Assembly: GCF_021155765.1 (NCBI RefSeq)
Contig: NC_060108.1
Coordinates: 11,319,425-11,383,424, forward strand
Direction: 5' to 3'
Length of the DNA: 64,000 bases
Origin: Diprion similis
Taxonomy: Eukaryota; Arthropoda; Insecta; Hymenoptera; Diprionidae
Shown: positions 25,727 to 35,907 of the stretch, piece after piece
Position numbering within the stretch: the stretch's first letter is position 1
Layout of the letters: the number at the start of each line of letters is the position of its first letter
Translations under genes and position numbers: made by a program
The notes under the pieces: model-generated
The model's database searches: none
Told to the model about the DNA's origin: nothing
The model's input: the letters and a program-made list of their open reading frames with translations, nothing else

Positions 25727-28700
25727 ATGGCGGGTCCTTATCTTTCGCCTCTGGGACCCCAGGCGGACCTTCTAACCGAATATATGTTCGGCCGTCGCCG
25801 ACAGGTCAGTGTGAATTCCGTTTAAATCAGTTCAAAGCGTTTCGTTATTTCGATTTTTAATGGTGATTGAATCTCCTGTGAATGAAAACGTGTCAACATA
25901 GGCTCGTCTTCATCTCCACCAATTCGAATTGAACCGGAAATCAGTTTCGCGTGACACACGGAGATCAATGCGAATAAATTCACTTGTCGTTTCAAATGTG
26001 TATCCATGGATTTTGTTTCTTCTAATTTTTTTTTTTTTTGCTCAAATTGTAACACAGATTCATTTCGATCCAATCTTTAATATACAACTTCGACTTTACC
26101 CATCACGATCAGTCGATGTTATTTTTTTTTTTTTCTTTTCTTTCACAAACTGAAATTCAGCTGGAATAAAGAGTGAAGTTATTTGGAATAATTCAATTTT
26201 AATCCATTCGTTACTTTTCGGATATACCGTTACCATTTAAATCTATGAATCATTTGAATCCATAAAAAGCATTAGCATACATATTCAATCCGTGTGGAAA
26301 GATTCTGACTATTTTCGTGGATGGAAATTTGTTTCTTTGAACACTATGAGATCTATACTCGAATTATAATTATCTCTACTCGATTCTAAAACTGAGACCT
26401 TAACAATACCTGACAATCCAACGTGATCTCGGCCACTTATCGGTATGGAAAACGATTCGACTAGTCTTCCAATTTATTGTGTTTAATATGTGTCAAAACT
26501 GAGGTGAATATAATTCTTCTATACAAGGTGTAGAATGCATATGGAAACGGAGATTCGCGATATGAAACAAATAACTTGCGGAAACTGGCTGTAATTGTGA
26601 ATTCAGGACGATCATGGTAAAATGGTTCTTACCATTCTGTGTAATTCACGATCAGTAAGTAAGGCTTGGCTTAGATTTTTCTATGCGACTAGTTTTGGTT
26701 GTTTTGCCAGATAAAACGATTTACACATATTCATGGGTTTTGATCTCTTGGTTTTAGTGTCAATTTTGCCATCAGACAAAAAGTATTCAACGAAAAATCA
26801 TTTCTGTTAGAAATCAAAATAAGAGAAGTGTTCTAAAATATTACAATGACCTAAAAAATTATAAACTGTCGGCCATTTCTCTGCGACTCGAACAATAAAA
26901 ATTTTGAAGTTTTCCAAGTTTCGTTTTACTCGTGAATTACAGCGAGGGTAAATTTTCATCAAACTCATCTCTCACTGCATTTGGAAATCGGAATTGAGTC
27001 CTTTTTTTCTTTCATACGCAGAGACGGAACCGCACCACATTCACCCCCCAGCAGCTTCAGGAGTTGGAGTCACTTTTCCAAAAAACTCACTACCCGGACG
27101 TATTCCTTCGGGAGGAAGTAGCACTCAGGATTGCTTTATCCGAAGCACGTGTTCAGGTAAAACGATTTTGACAATCTTACATCTATTTATAGTTCATCTT
27201 TGTTCGTTACTGTGTCAATATACTCTGTCTTCTGACTTGAAAATCATTTGCATCGGATCATAATTTTTATCAGATTCCTATCTCTCAAAAACCCCAGATA
27301 TCTATTCATGAAATTCGGTTTCGGTTAATCTCGTACTTGTCATTATCTATACTAAGAAGCAACCGATTCCGAATGCGGAAAATAATTGAACTCTAATAAC
27401 AGTTGGTGAGAACATATTGCGGTAATATTTTCGTCTACAACACAGGAGAACCAACTAAATACAAATCTTGCAAAGTGGTAAACTAAAATCATACCTCTAC
27501 GATCCGAGTAGAAAGTTGATCAGGTTGAAATAAAGCGTGCCTCATTAAAACACACCTGACGTGGCCCTTGTCAAGCCGTGCCTGATGAGGTCCTCGTCAG
27601 GTTGGCATCAGGCATCCCATACTGAGAGATCCCTTACGTAAGGCATGCCTGATGTGGCCCTGAGCAGGGCCAAGTCAGGCAAACTCTACTACGACGCACC
27701 TGATCTGACCCTGACTAAACCTGACACATCGCAAGTACCACGTGTAGGCACCAGGTGACATCGAAGTCCTTGACGTTCTCAGGATAAAAGTGTCAGATGG
27801 CTTGTAATAAAGTGTCGCCATCTATCTGTAAAATCGTACGAAATATCATTTCGCAGTTTATTGTTTTTGCGAATGTTTGCCTACAGATAGGTATAAGCTA
27901 CTCATTTTTAGTAGCCTTCGCTTTACATTTATATAAAACTAAGCAATTTGTTACGTTACTTCGAAAATCAATAAATCCGAAGAATCGTTGCTCGAGTCTG
28001 ATCAGCTAGTGCTTTACTTAACCTGTCCTGATAAACGCTTGATAAGACCCTGATCCAGTTTCAATCAACGCCTGATCGGAGTCTGACCACCGTACCTCAA
28101 CACAAGCCTAGTCAGTTCATTCTAAAATGGCACGATACGTTTCTGGTCAGGCCCTGATCAGGTAGACTGATGAATAAATGGTAAGGCTCGTAGATGACTC
28201 CAAGCAGTCATCAGTAATCAGTTACTTATGAAGAAAAGTTTGCCCAGCCTCCTTACATCACTTCATCGACCATATTTGAGATCTACTCAAACTAAGAAAT
28301 TCGAATCACCTACATAATTTCCATAAGTTATGTGTGACAGCAGACGACAAAGTCCGCGCATGAGCAATTGATCATTCAATTTGCTAAGTTTCAGCGCCTC
28401 CTTTCAGTACACCAAAACTTAGATAGAGTCTGAATATGTTTATGAAACGTAATCATATTTTTTTCACACCAATGTACACATCAAAATTTGACTTCAATTG
28501 CAATTCCTCATCCATTCAGGTCTGGTTCCAAAACAGACGAGCGAAATGGCGGAAGCAGGCTCGACTCCAACTGCTTCAAGATGCCTGGCGAATGCGTTGC
28601 CTTGGTCTGGGTAGCGCTGGACCCCTTTTACTGCGACCACCGCAGACCGGCGTCGAGCATCCCGACGCCTCGCCGCCGCCGCCGTCACTTCCTCCGGGGC

Positions 28701-29908
28701 AGATGACCCCATCAAATGACAAGGGGATCGAAGGGGGCAACTCACTCTCGATCTGCAAGGATTACCGGGTTCTTTCACCGCACGGGTGAGAGTCGAATAG
28801 CTATTTATGTGGCATGCCCGTAAACCGCCTGTTTTTTTGGCAAGGATAAAGATTTCAGGACGAGCCGGAAGCGAGCCGGAAGCAAGTACTGGAATTATCT
28901 GAGCCAAAAAACGGTTTACGGGCATGCCACATACAATATTTTTTACGGTATGGGCATTGAAAAGCAAAACGAAGAGTGAGGTTATGTCGCGATCTCTTCG
29001 ACGAAGCTACTTTATTCGGCAGTTTGGGATGCGCACTTCGAACTGCGCATCAAAACTGCGGAATAAAGACTTTATTCCGCAACTTTGTTCGCTGCCGTAT
29101 AAAGCGTCACTTTACGGAGTGAAAACTACCACAAAAAGTGGACTTTTCAATGCACGTGCCGTAAAAAGTATTTTTCTGACAGTCTTCAAAACGTTTCTTT
29201 ACCACCCATGAAAATTTTGCCAAAATTCTAAAATTCTATACAAAAAAAGTATCCTCGACAAATTTTCATTAGAACCAGTTCATGCGAAAAAAACCTAATT
29301 ATATCGCAGTCGAAGGAACTCCTTCCCAATTAGAATTACACACGTGGTATTTTGAAATATGCATAACTTCAACACAAGGGTCCTAAATTTTTCAGAAATT
29401 TTCGCAGTGGTTTCATGATTTCTGGAGAATTCTATCGCTCTCTTTTAGTACCAAATTCTTTCATCAGCCCATTCGTCGAATTGATTTTCTCGGTTAAAAA
29501 AATGTTGACTCATTGGTTAGAGACATCTTCTAATGTACCTACTGAGAATGAATTCATCTCTTGAGCCAATGTAAACATAATTATCCTCCTAAATCGTTTC
29601 TTTTCCTTCGTTTTTCACACAGTTATCCAGTGGCCTGTGACAAATCGCCAGAAAGAATGAGATGCGGCTGCAATTCGCCGCCGAGAAGATCCGTCAGCCC
29701 TGTTTCCAGCGGCGCTGGGATCGGCGAGAGACCTCAGGAAGCCGAGATGGACTTGACAGTGAAAGGGTCTCATCCCCAGCCTCACCCCCATCCAGCGCTA
29801 TTTCACCACCACCTCTCTGCGGTAAATCAGCCCCAAAATGTCGGTCCTGTGACTCAGCCCATTGACGAACCTCTCGACGTTACTCTCAGCAACAAGAAGA
29901 ATAATTAG
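25727..29908 (+). CDS. Paired-class (Q50) homeobox transcription factor
   Basis: Nuclear DNA-binding regulator. Four coding exons join in frame: 25727-25804, 27022-27156, 28520-28785 and 29623-29908 (TAG 29906-29908), giving 254 residues. The ATG sits in a good context (CAGCCATGG). The homeodomain starts almost at the N-terminus, about residues 26-85: [16 protein letters not shown] opens helix 1, [10 protein letters not shown] follows, and [13 protein letters not shown] is the recognition helix with Gln50 and Asn51. The intron between homeodomain residues 46 and 47 is the classic paired-class position. The rest is low-complexity and Pro-rich ([23 protein letters not shown]). No OAR motif or paired domain is visible. 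The tail carries EPLDVTLS, which resembles a CtBP-binding PxDLS motif. From memory it resembles arthropod paired-like genes of the Prop/CG32532 or Drgx type; orthology is uncertain, so no symbol is given. Composite MITE copies lie just after exon 3 and downstream of the stop. Confidence 0.9.
27540..28170. repeat. Degenerate CCTGAT/ATCAGG palindromic repeat cluster
   Basis: In homeobox intron 2, two blocks (about 27545-27730 and 28015-28170) are full of CCTGAT, CCCTGA, TCAGG and GTCAGG words, often as near-palindromes such as CCTGATGAGGTCCTCGTCAGG. About 280 bases of unrelated sequence separates the blocks. This looks like a decayed array of a short palindromic unit. No coding role. Confidence 0.7.
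28797..29167 (+). mobile_element. Composite MITE, copy 1 (modules A+B), homeobox intron 3
   Basis: Module A (about 28797-28935) has inverted ends: GGCATGCCCGTAAACCG at 28811 and its reverse complement ending near 28930. It contains a tandem GAGCCGGAAGC pair. Module B (about 28938-29167) has inverted ends TTACGGTATGGGCATTGAAAAG and CTTTTCAATGCACGTGCCGTAA, and an inner near-palindrome GATGCGCACTTCGAACTGCG. Another palindrome gives AATAAA on both strands (29062-29067). There is no coding capacity. It begins only 11 bases after the exon 3 end at 28785. Copy 2 (30280-30659) is inverted; copy 3 (37580-37794) has module B only. Confidence 0.85.
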
Positions 29909-30279
29909 ACATGAAGTGCGGTCTGTAGGGTAGAAATGTGTCGAGAAGAGAAGTTTAAAGATACAGTTTAAGTTGAGTGAGGTAACTTTGGTCAAAATAA
30001 CTGACCTGCAAAGTGAAAAAACATTTCAACTACACTAAACATTTAACTACTCCGTTGGTAGCAATTTTAAAGAAGTCGAAGTATTTTTAAATCTTCCCAA
30101 CGTCAAGTATTCTTAGAACTCAATTCATCCAATTTCGATCACTATGACGGATCAAATGCCAACTATTTGTTCAGCTACTGAATTTATTTGTTAAAATTAT
30201 CAAGGATAGCCTTATGCTTCTTGGAATAACTGGTGATTTGATGAAAAATCAGTTTTACATTATGTATAAAAAATTTGTT
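29909..30279 (+). other. Homeobox gene 3' UTR (probable)
   Basis: AT-rich sequence after TAG 29906-29908 with no open frame. No canonical AATAAA is evident before the MITE copy 2, suggesting the 3' UTR extends into that element or uses a variant signal. Confidence 0.4.
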
Positions 30280-30659
30280 TCTATGGCTGTGCATTGAAAA
30301 GTCCACTTTTTGTGGCAGTTTTCGTTCCGTAAAGTGACGCTCTATACGGCAGCGAACAAAGTTGCGGAATAAAGTCTTTATTCCGCAGTTTTGATGCGCA
30401 GTTCGAAGTGCGCATCCCAAACTGCCGAATAAAGTAGCTTCGTCGAACAGATCGCGACATAACCTCACTCTTCGTTTTGCTTTTCAATGCCCATACCGTA
30501 AAAGATATTGTATGTGGCATGCCCGTAAACCGTTTTTTGGCTCGGATAATTTCAGTACTCGCTTCCGGCTCGCTTCCGGCTCGCCTTCAGCTCGTCCTGA
30601 AATCTTTATCCTTGCCAAAAAAACAGGCGGTTTATGGGCACGCCACATAAATAGCTATT
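30280..30659 (-). mobile_element. Composite MITE, copy 2 (modules A+B), inverted, downstream of homeobox stop
   Basis: Near-full-length reverse-complement copy of the element at 28797-29167, sharing the same module order and the edge phrase ATAGCTATTTATGTGGC. It starts about 370 bases after the homeobox stop codon. Its sense strand contains AATAAA at 30368-30373 and again near 30426-30431. No other AATAAA is evident between the stop and the element, so it may supply the gene's poly(A) signal. Confidence 0.85.
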
Positions 30660-31890
30660 ATGGAAGAGTGAAACTAGCTACCATCTATCGAAATTCAACC
30701 TACGATTCCTTTGTGGGGTTAAAAAAACTTGCTGTTAAATAATGTGATCCCTGTAAAGCTGGCGATACTTTGAATTTATTTTTTCAAGTTTAAATCTTTT
30801 GTTATTTTGGATGGGATAACTTTAATTGCACTCTTTGTATTTTGATCGTATAAATTATTGATTTTATTCTTTTTGAACCTAAAAATAACGGCAAAAATCT
30901 TCAACTACGGATCTATATCTGCTGGAATTGCATAGACTTTGATAAGTACATCGAAATATTGGTCAAGTGATATGGTTATATATATATATATATATATATA
31001 CATAGAAACGTGAAGTTTTTAACATGAGTTCGTTACGAAGGCTCCATGATGAAAATTAGAAATATGTATGACATTGTAAATAATTATAATAGGTGTATAT
31101 ACCATATACAATATACTGCATATGCACAGATATAAAACATATACGTAAATTTACCCCGTAAAAAAAAAAAAATGACTTCAGTTTAACATGCTATATTCAA
31201 TCGTGATACAACACGAGATGACCCAATCGTACGTGAAGACTTAATTTAAAAAAAATCAACACATTCTTCAATACGGTGAACGGTAAGTTGAGGGGAAGCA
31301 GTATAACAACCCTAAGGGTACATAAAAAAGAATTCAGTCATGTTGCGATTTTATTTTCTCAGAAACTCAAAAACTTTAACTTTATACTTCAGCTTATCCG
31401 TTACGAAATGATTACATGTATAAAAGTGTATAAATAAACCTTCTCAAGCAGAATGAGTTGGTTGTTTTAATTCCTAAGGTTCCAAGTTGGTCGTTCCAAA
31501 TCTGTTTAAAAGTTGATCAAGAGATTATTGTTAAATTCAGACTGCATTTACAGAAGATTCGGAACAAAAAAATGTAATCCCTTCCTCTGCAAAATGGTGA
31601 CGAATATTACGAGACCTCTTACGAAAAGTAGCATGTTTCAAATTTTTTACAAAAACTAGCGCGTTTCAGGTGTTGCGGCAAAAACTATCGATTCACGATT
31701 GGTGCAATAAAGAGTTTTTGAAGATTTGTGCGGTGTACGATATTCGAAATTGAAGTAAAACGAATATAGAGTTTAGTTCACAGTGTTACTGAGAATAATA
31801 ATAAGGTTCTAAGTACGCGCTAAGCCAATTTTTGTCTCAATAATTTCAAAAATTGGTAATGATTTTCAAGGTAGTGTTGACGAGGACGCA
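30660..31890. other. Intergenic, AT-rich
   Basis: No gene seen. It contains a TA microsatellite at about 30977-31000 and several poly-A runs. Confidence 0.5.
30977..31000. repeat. (TA)n microsatellite
   Basis: Pure TA run. Confidence 0.9.
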
Positions 31891-31896
31891 TGATCG

Positions 31897-32335
31897 TTAG
31901 GGTGGCCCAAAAAAAATTAATTGTAGTATAAATATGAGAGTTCTGGCGCACAATGGCGGCGTTCCGCGGGGCGTGGGGGGGGGGGGGGGGGGGGGGATCC
32001 TGCCGGGTCTTGTTCGACGGCGGGAAGTTCTAAGTTAGATAACGCTAGACCACTTGACAAAATTCCTGGAAATGCGGCCTTTCGGGTAATGCCGATAATG
32101 AATGCGGTGGGTTGTAATGTAAATAAATCTGTAAATACTAAATTTTATCATAAATGCCGGATGCAGTTGTTGAAATAAATCTGTCACGCATGCGAAATTT
32201 TAAAAAAAGTTATTTAAAAATACAAGATGTCGGTTACGGGACGATGGTGGGAGGAGCATGTCAAGTTTCAAAATAACAATTAGATACACTGAACAGGTAT
32301 TAAAACAAATAGTATTTTTTTTTGGCCCATCCTAA
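31897..32335. mobile_element. ~440-bp MITE with GGGTGGCCC terminal inverted repeats
   Basis: The left end TTAGGGTGGCCCAAAAAAAA (from 31897) and right end TTTTTTTTGGCCCATCCTAA (to 32335) are inverted repeats with one mismatch in the core. The ends are compatible with a TA target duplication, as in Tc1/mariner-type MITEs. The interior is non-coding and includes an uninterrupted G22 tract at 31975-31996. Confidence 0.85.
31975..31996. repeat. Poly(G) tract, 22 bases, inside MITE
   Basis: Uninterrupted G run with G-quadruplex potential; the length is uncertain in assembly. Confidence 0.9.
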
Positions 32336-34280
32336 GGATTATATCTCACGTTTTAACACCCAACTTTAACTTCAACTTCATTTGCAAATTCATTTTTGCT
32401 CATTAAATCGATATTTATTCCTTTAGCCCAAATAGATATAAGTAATCACGATTTTATGATTTCAGATAATTTCAAATAATTCCATAACTCTTCCACATAC
32501 CTATCATACAATTGCAAAAGTACTTTTAGATAAATTCAATTTGATTTGATTTAGATTGTAAACTTCTTTTACTTATTTCAGATATTCATTCATTCGCAAA
32601 GTCAGGTAAACCGGCTGTTTCAGAAGTGAACAGCATCTCGTATAGAATCACGAATCACTGAGAAACGACGACAATTTATAATTCATGCATTGGTGGTCAG
32701 AGTCATACTTGTACGATGAGTAGCAATTTTTCCATGCACATAAACCTAATCGTGGCCTTAACCCGTTACCTTTCGCGAGTGCATAATCACGCAGCAAATT
32801 GCAACGTGCAATCCGGGCGCTGATAAACCGGCTGTGCGTAACTTTCGCAAATCTACAGTTTATGAGTAAAGGCATGCAGGTGCATCCGCAGCCGGTGAAA
32901 CCAGTTTCAGTATAACTTTGCTTTGCACCATTGCATAATTGATTCTGAAGGTCAACGTCATTTGCCTACTCGCGATCAAGAGCATTCCAAAATCTACCTG
33001 CAAACATTATTGCATTCGTTTGTAGCCTCTCAAATATCGATTGTTAGATAATTCGCAATCAGGTGTGTGCAATAGTCAGTTTATATTCGTATTCAGACAT
33101 TCTCGAGATGAATTTTATTTCTCAGCTCTGTAGTGAGCTTCAAAATAATGTTGCTGGTATATTAAATGAACGCAGTTCTGTTGAGACAGATGTTTACAAT
33201 ATTCAAGTGATAAATGATACAAAGCGATTAAGTTTCATTAAAAAACGATTCCTATCGCTCAATTTTTTTAAGTAATCTTTACCCTGCCAATAATAGAATA
33301 ACTAATATTTTTTCTAGTTTTTTATCAACAGACACAAATAAAAAAACGCTTTTGCTGTTCGGCGGAAATTCATTTTTTAAACAGAAAAAAATTTGCATTC
33401 GGCATTGTGAGAAAATAAGTATTAAAAAATGTTGTTGGTGCGCATAATAAACCGGTTTATATATATATATATAAATATATATTATGCACATTATCATCGT
33501 TCAACTTGACCTTTGCAACAACTTTTCATTTATCGTTTATTCGTAGCTACGTCGAGCCGAGATAAATTGGTAAACAAACGAAAGTAACAGTGCAGAATTT
33601 CGATGGAGCCTTGCAGAATCTTCAGCGGAATATCCTTTGTTGCTGTACATGATAATGATTTGTTTTATCAAACAATTTGCAATATTTTAACTCTAAAATA
33701 ACAAAACTTATATCGTGACTAGTAACTATTCAGAGTGTAATGCACGCGTCAAAAACGCTTCAACGATTCGAATTTGCACGGCTGATACACGCTGCTCATG
33801 CTTGAGCACGAATCGCAAATTGTAATTATATACACGAAACGACACCAAATCGACCATTTTTAAACGGTACGAGATGAAATCATCCACCTGTGTACGATTA
33901 ATCCTGTATATTATCTCCAAGCATTTATTCATACCATCACGTTTGGTGATCACGTTTGTCCCAATTACACGTCGCCATAAATTTAACAGTGAATATCAAA
34001 GCCACAAAGTCGTTTGTAATGTATGAATAGATTATTTTCCTGTCTTAAAAAATTTCAACACCGAGCAATGTGATGAAGAATTATTTAAAAAATTTCCTCA
34101 AACGTATATCAACGTCAGAAAATTACATTTTAAAATTCAATGAATTACCTTTTCAAAAAGTTTATACATTTGTCAGTTTAAAATTTAAAATACTCTGGAA
34201 AATACTTGCAAAGAATTTTGTAAGTGACAAGACATATTTCAATCATAATCTCATAATTTTTTATAAATAATGGCACTCCG
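32336..34280. other. Intergenic, AT-rich
   Basis: No gene supported. A slightly GC-richer patch at about 32640-33000 has no recognisable reading frame. A TA-rich microsatellite lies at 33458-33482. Confidence 0.45.
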
Positions 34281-34744
34281 TTTACGATCAGCCGTGACTT
34301 CCTCCGAGGTTAACGATCTTGCATTCGAAGTCGGCGAAGTCCCTCGTCAGCGAGGAAACAACGTTATTCACACACCCCGCAGCCCACAGCACAACGTCCA
34401 TGTGTGTGTGATACACACGCACGTGACACGACCAGCTGGTATTTAAAAGTTGATTACCCTACGTGAAACGGTCTTCGCATGCAGTCGTGCTCGGCGAGCG
34501 AACATCGTTGGTCGATGGTCTTGATCCGAAATCCGCGATAACGTGTTGGACTTGAACACTAGATATATGCACCTTTGAATTTCAAGTAGAAATAGCTGTA
34601 CGTGATCCTCACGTGCGTGTCGTGCCAACGATAAGTCTTTGTCTTATCGGCTGACCGACTTTAGATGTGAATGTACGTACATCGTTTCTATACATTCCCA
34701 GATTCGTTTGACGACAACTGTATTAACGATCGTGCTGCTGTCCG
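34281..34744 (+). promoter_or_regulatory. Probable promoter and 5' UTR exon of hexosaminidase gene
   Basis: A GC-richer block upstream of the hexosaminidase. It contains a CACGTG E-box near 34421, a TATA-like TATTTAAAAG at 34440-34449, and an initiator-like GCAGTC about 40 bases further on. A strong donor (tccg|gtgagt, exon end 34744) and an acceptor (tcttccag, AG 35827-35828) just before the start-codon exon suggest a 5' UTR exon spliced to 35829. The model is inferred from splice signals only. Confidence 0.4.
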
Positions 34745-35828
34745 GTGAGTTGTGACACTCGGAATATATTTTTTGTAACGCATTCACGATTTTCGAATTT
34801 TTTTTTTTTTTTTTTTTTTCTATCCATTAAGGGGGGGTAAAGTGATCGTTTTTAAACCGGCGGGAAAATTAAAAATTCAAAACGTTCGTTCAAACTATTT
34901 TTCAATATTTTCAAGAAAATTATTAATTGATTGGATAAAGTACGTTTGTGTACTTATAACGTGATGTTTGAAATTGTGAAGCAAAAAAAAAAATAGTGTG
35001 CGTCAAGGGCTTAGCTGGCTTTTTAACTTAGTCGTCCTCGGATTGCACTGCAATTTCTACACTCGGTTTAAAAAAGCACGCTTTACGCTCTTGGTACGAA
35101 AATGACTTATATTGATATTATTTTTTCCTCTAGTGACGATTTATATACGCGGATATTAGTGTGTCAGTTAGGAGAAAAGAAAATTACGCGTGTAAACCGA
35201 GATGTGCATTTTACTGGTGTGTGTGTGTGTTTATGTAACGAGTGTAGTCAAGTGAAACATCGACGGTTGTGGATTAAATGTGTTAACACAAGTGGATCGG
35301 TTTCGTGTTGAAAACAATAACTGTTAATGGGGAACATTATTTTGTTCCGAAGTATTAACAAGACGTTTTTAAGTCAATTTCACGCTTCGTATATAGATAT
35401 CTTTAGTTCTCTGGAATTACATGTTAAAGCGTAACTTTTATAGTTATTTGAACATTTTTTTTTAGGAACGAGCATCACGTTTTATTTTCAGTCCCAGAAC
35501 ACTGTTAAATAAATTTGTTCTGATAAGCATTCGATCCATTATCAATTGGAACTGTATTTTCTTTGTATATATAGTTAACAACTTATACAATTTGTTATAT
35601 TAATACTGAACTTCGTTCACCGGGAATTTGGAGATTTGTTCTTTTCAACACACCTCAATCGAGATGTCTAAAATATATAGCATCGCTGATACAATAACTT
35701 TTGGACAATTCTGTACAAAAATGTTATAATATTTAAGTGGAAATGAAACGTTTTTCTGCGCACACAAAACAAGATTGTTAAACGACAAAAAAGGAGCTGA
35801 TATTAAACATCACTTAATTTTCTTCCAG
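34745..35828 (+). other. Probable 5' UTR intron of hexosaminidase gene
   Basis: AT-rich sequence between the inferred donor and acceptor, with a 22-base T run at 34798-34819. Nothing else is supported in it. Confidence 0.35.
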
Positions 35829-35907
35829 ACGTTTTATTCTTCGGATTTTTTCTCACGCACTGTTCTTAATTACTGTGTTGTGTGTACACAAGCTTAAGGG
35901 CAACAAA

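Noticed and set aside
28494-28967. 157-codon minus-strand frame over homeobox exon 3
   Set aside because: It is an antisense shadow of a GC-rich coding exon plus the MITE edge.
28924-29211. Related open frames repeated at 28924, 30281 and 37611 as a small gene family
   Set aside because: The repeated peptides come from the non-coding MITE module B; frames are read on different sides of a hairpin and are not preserved as one protein.
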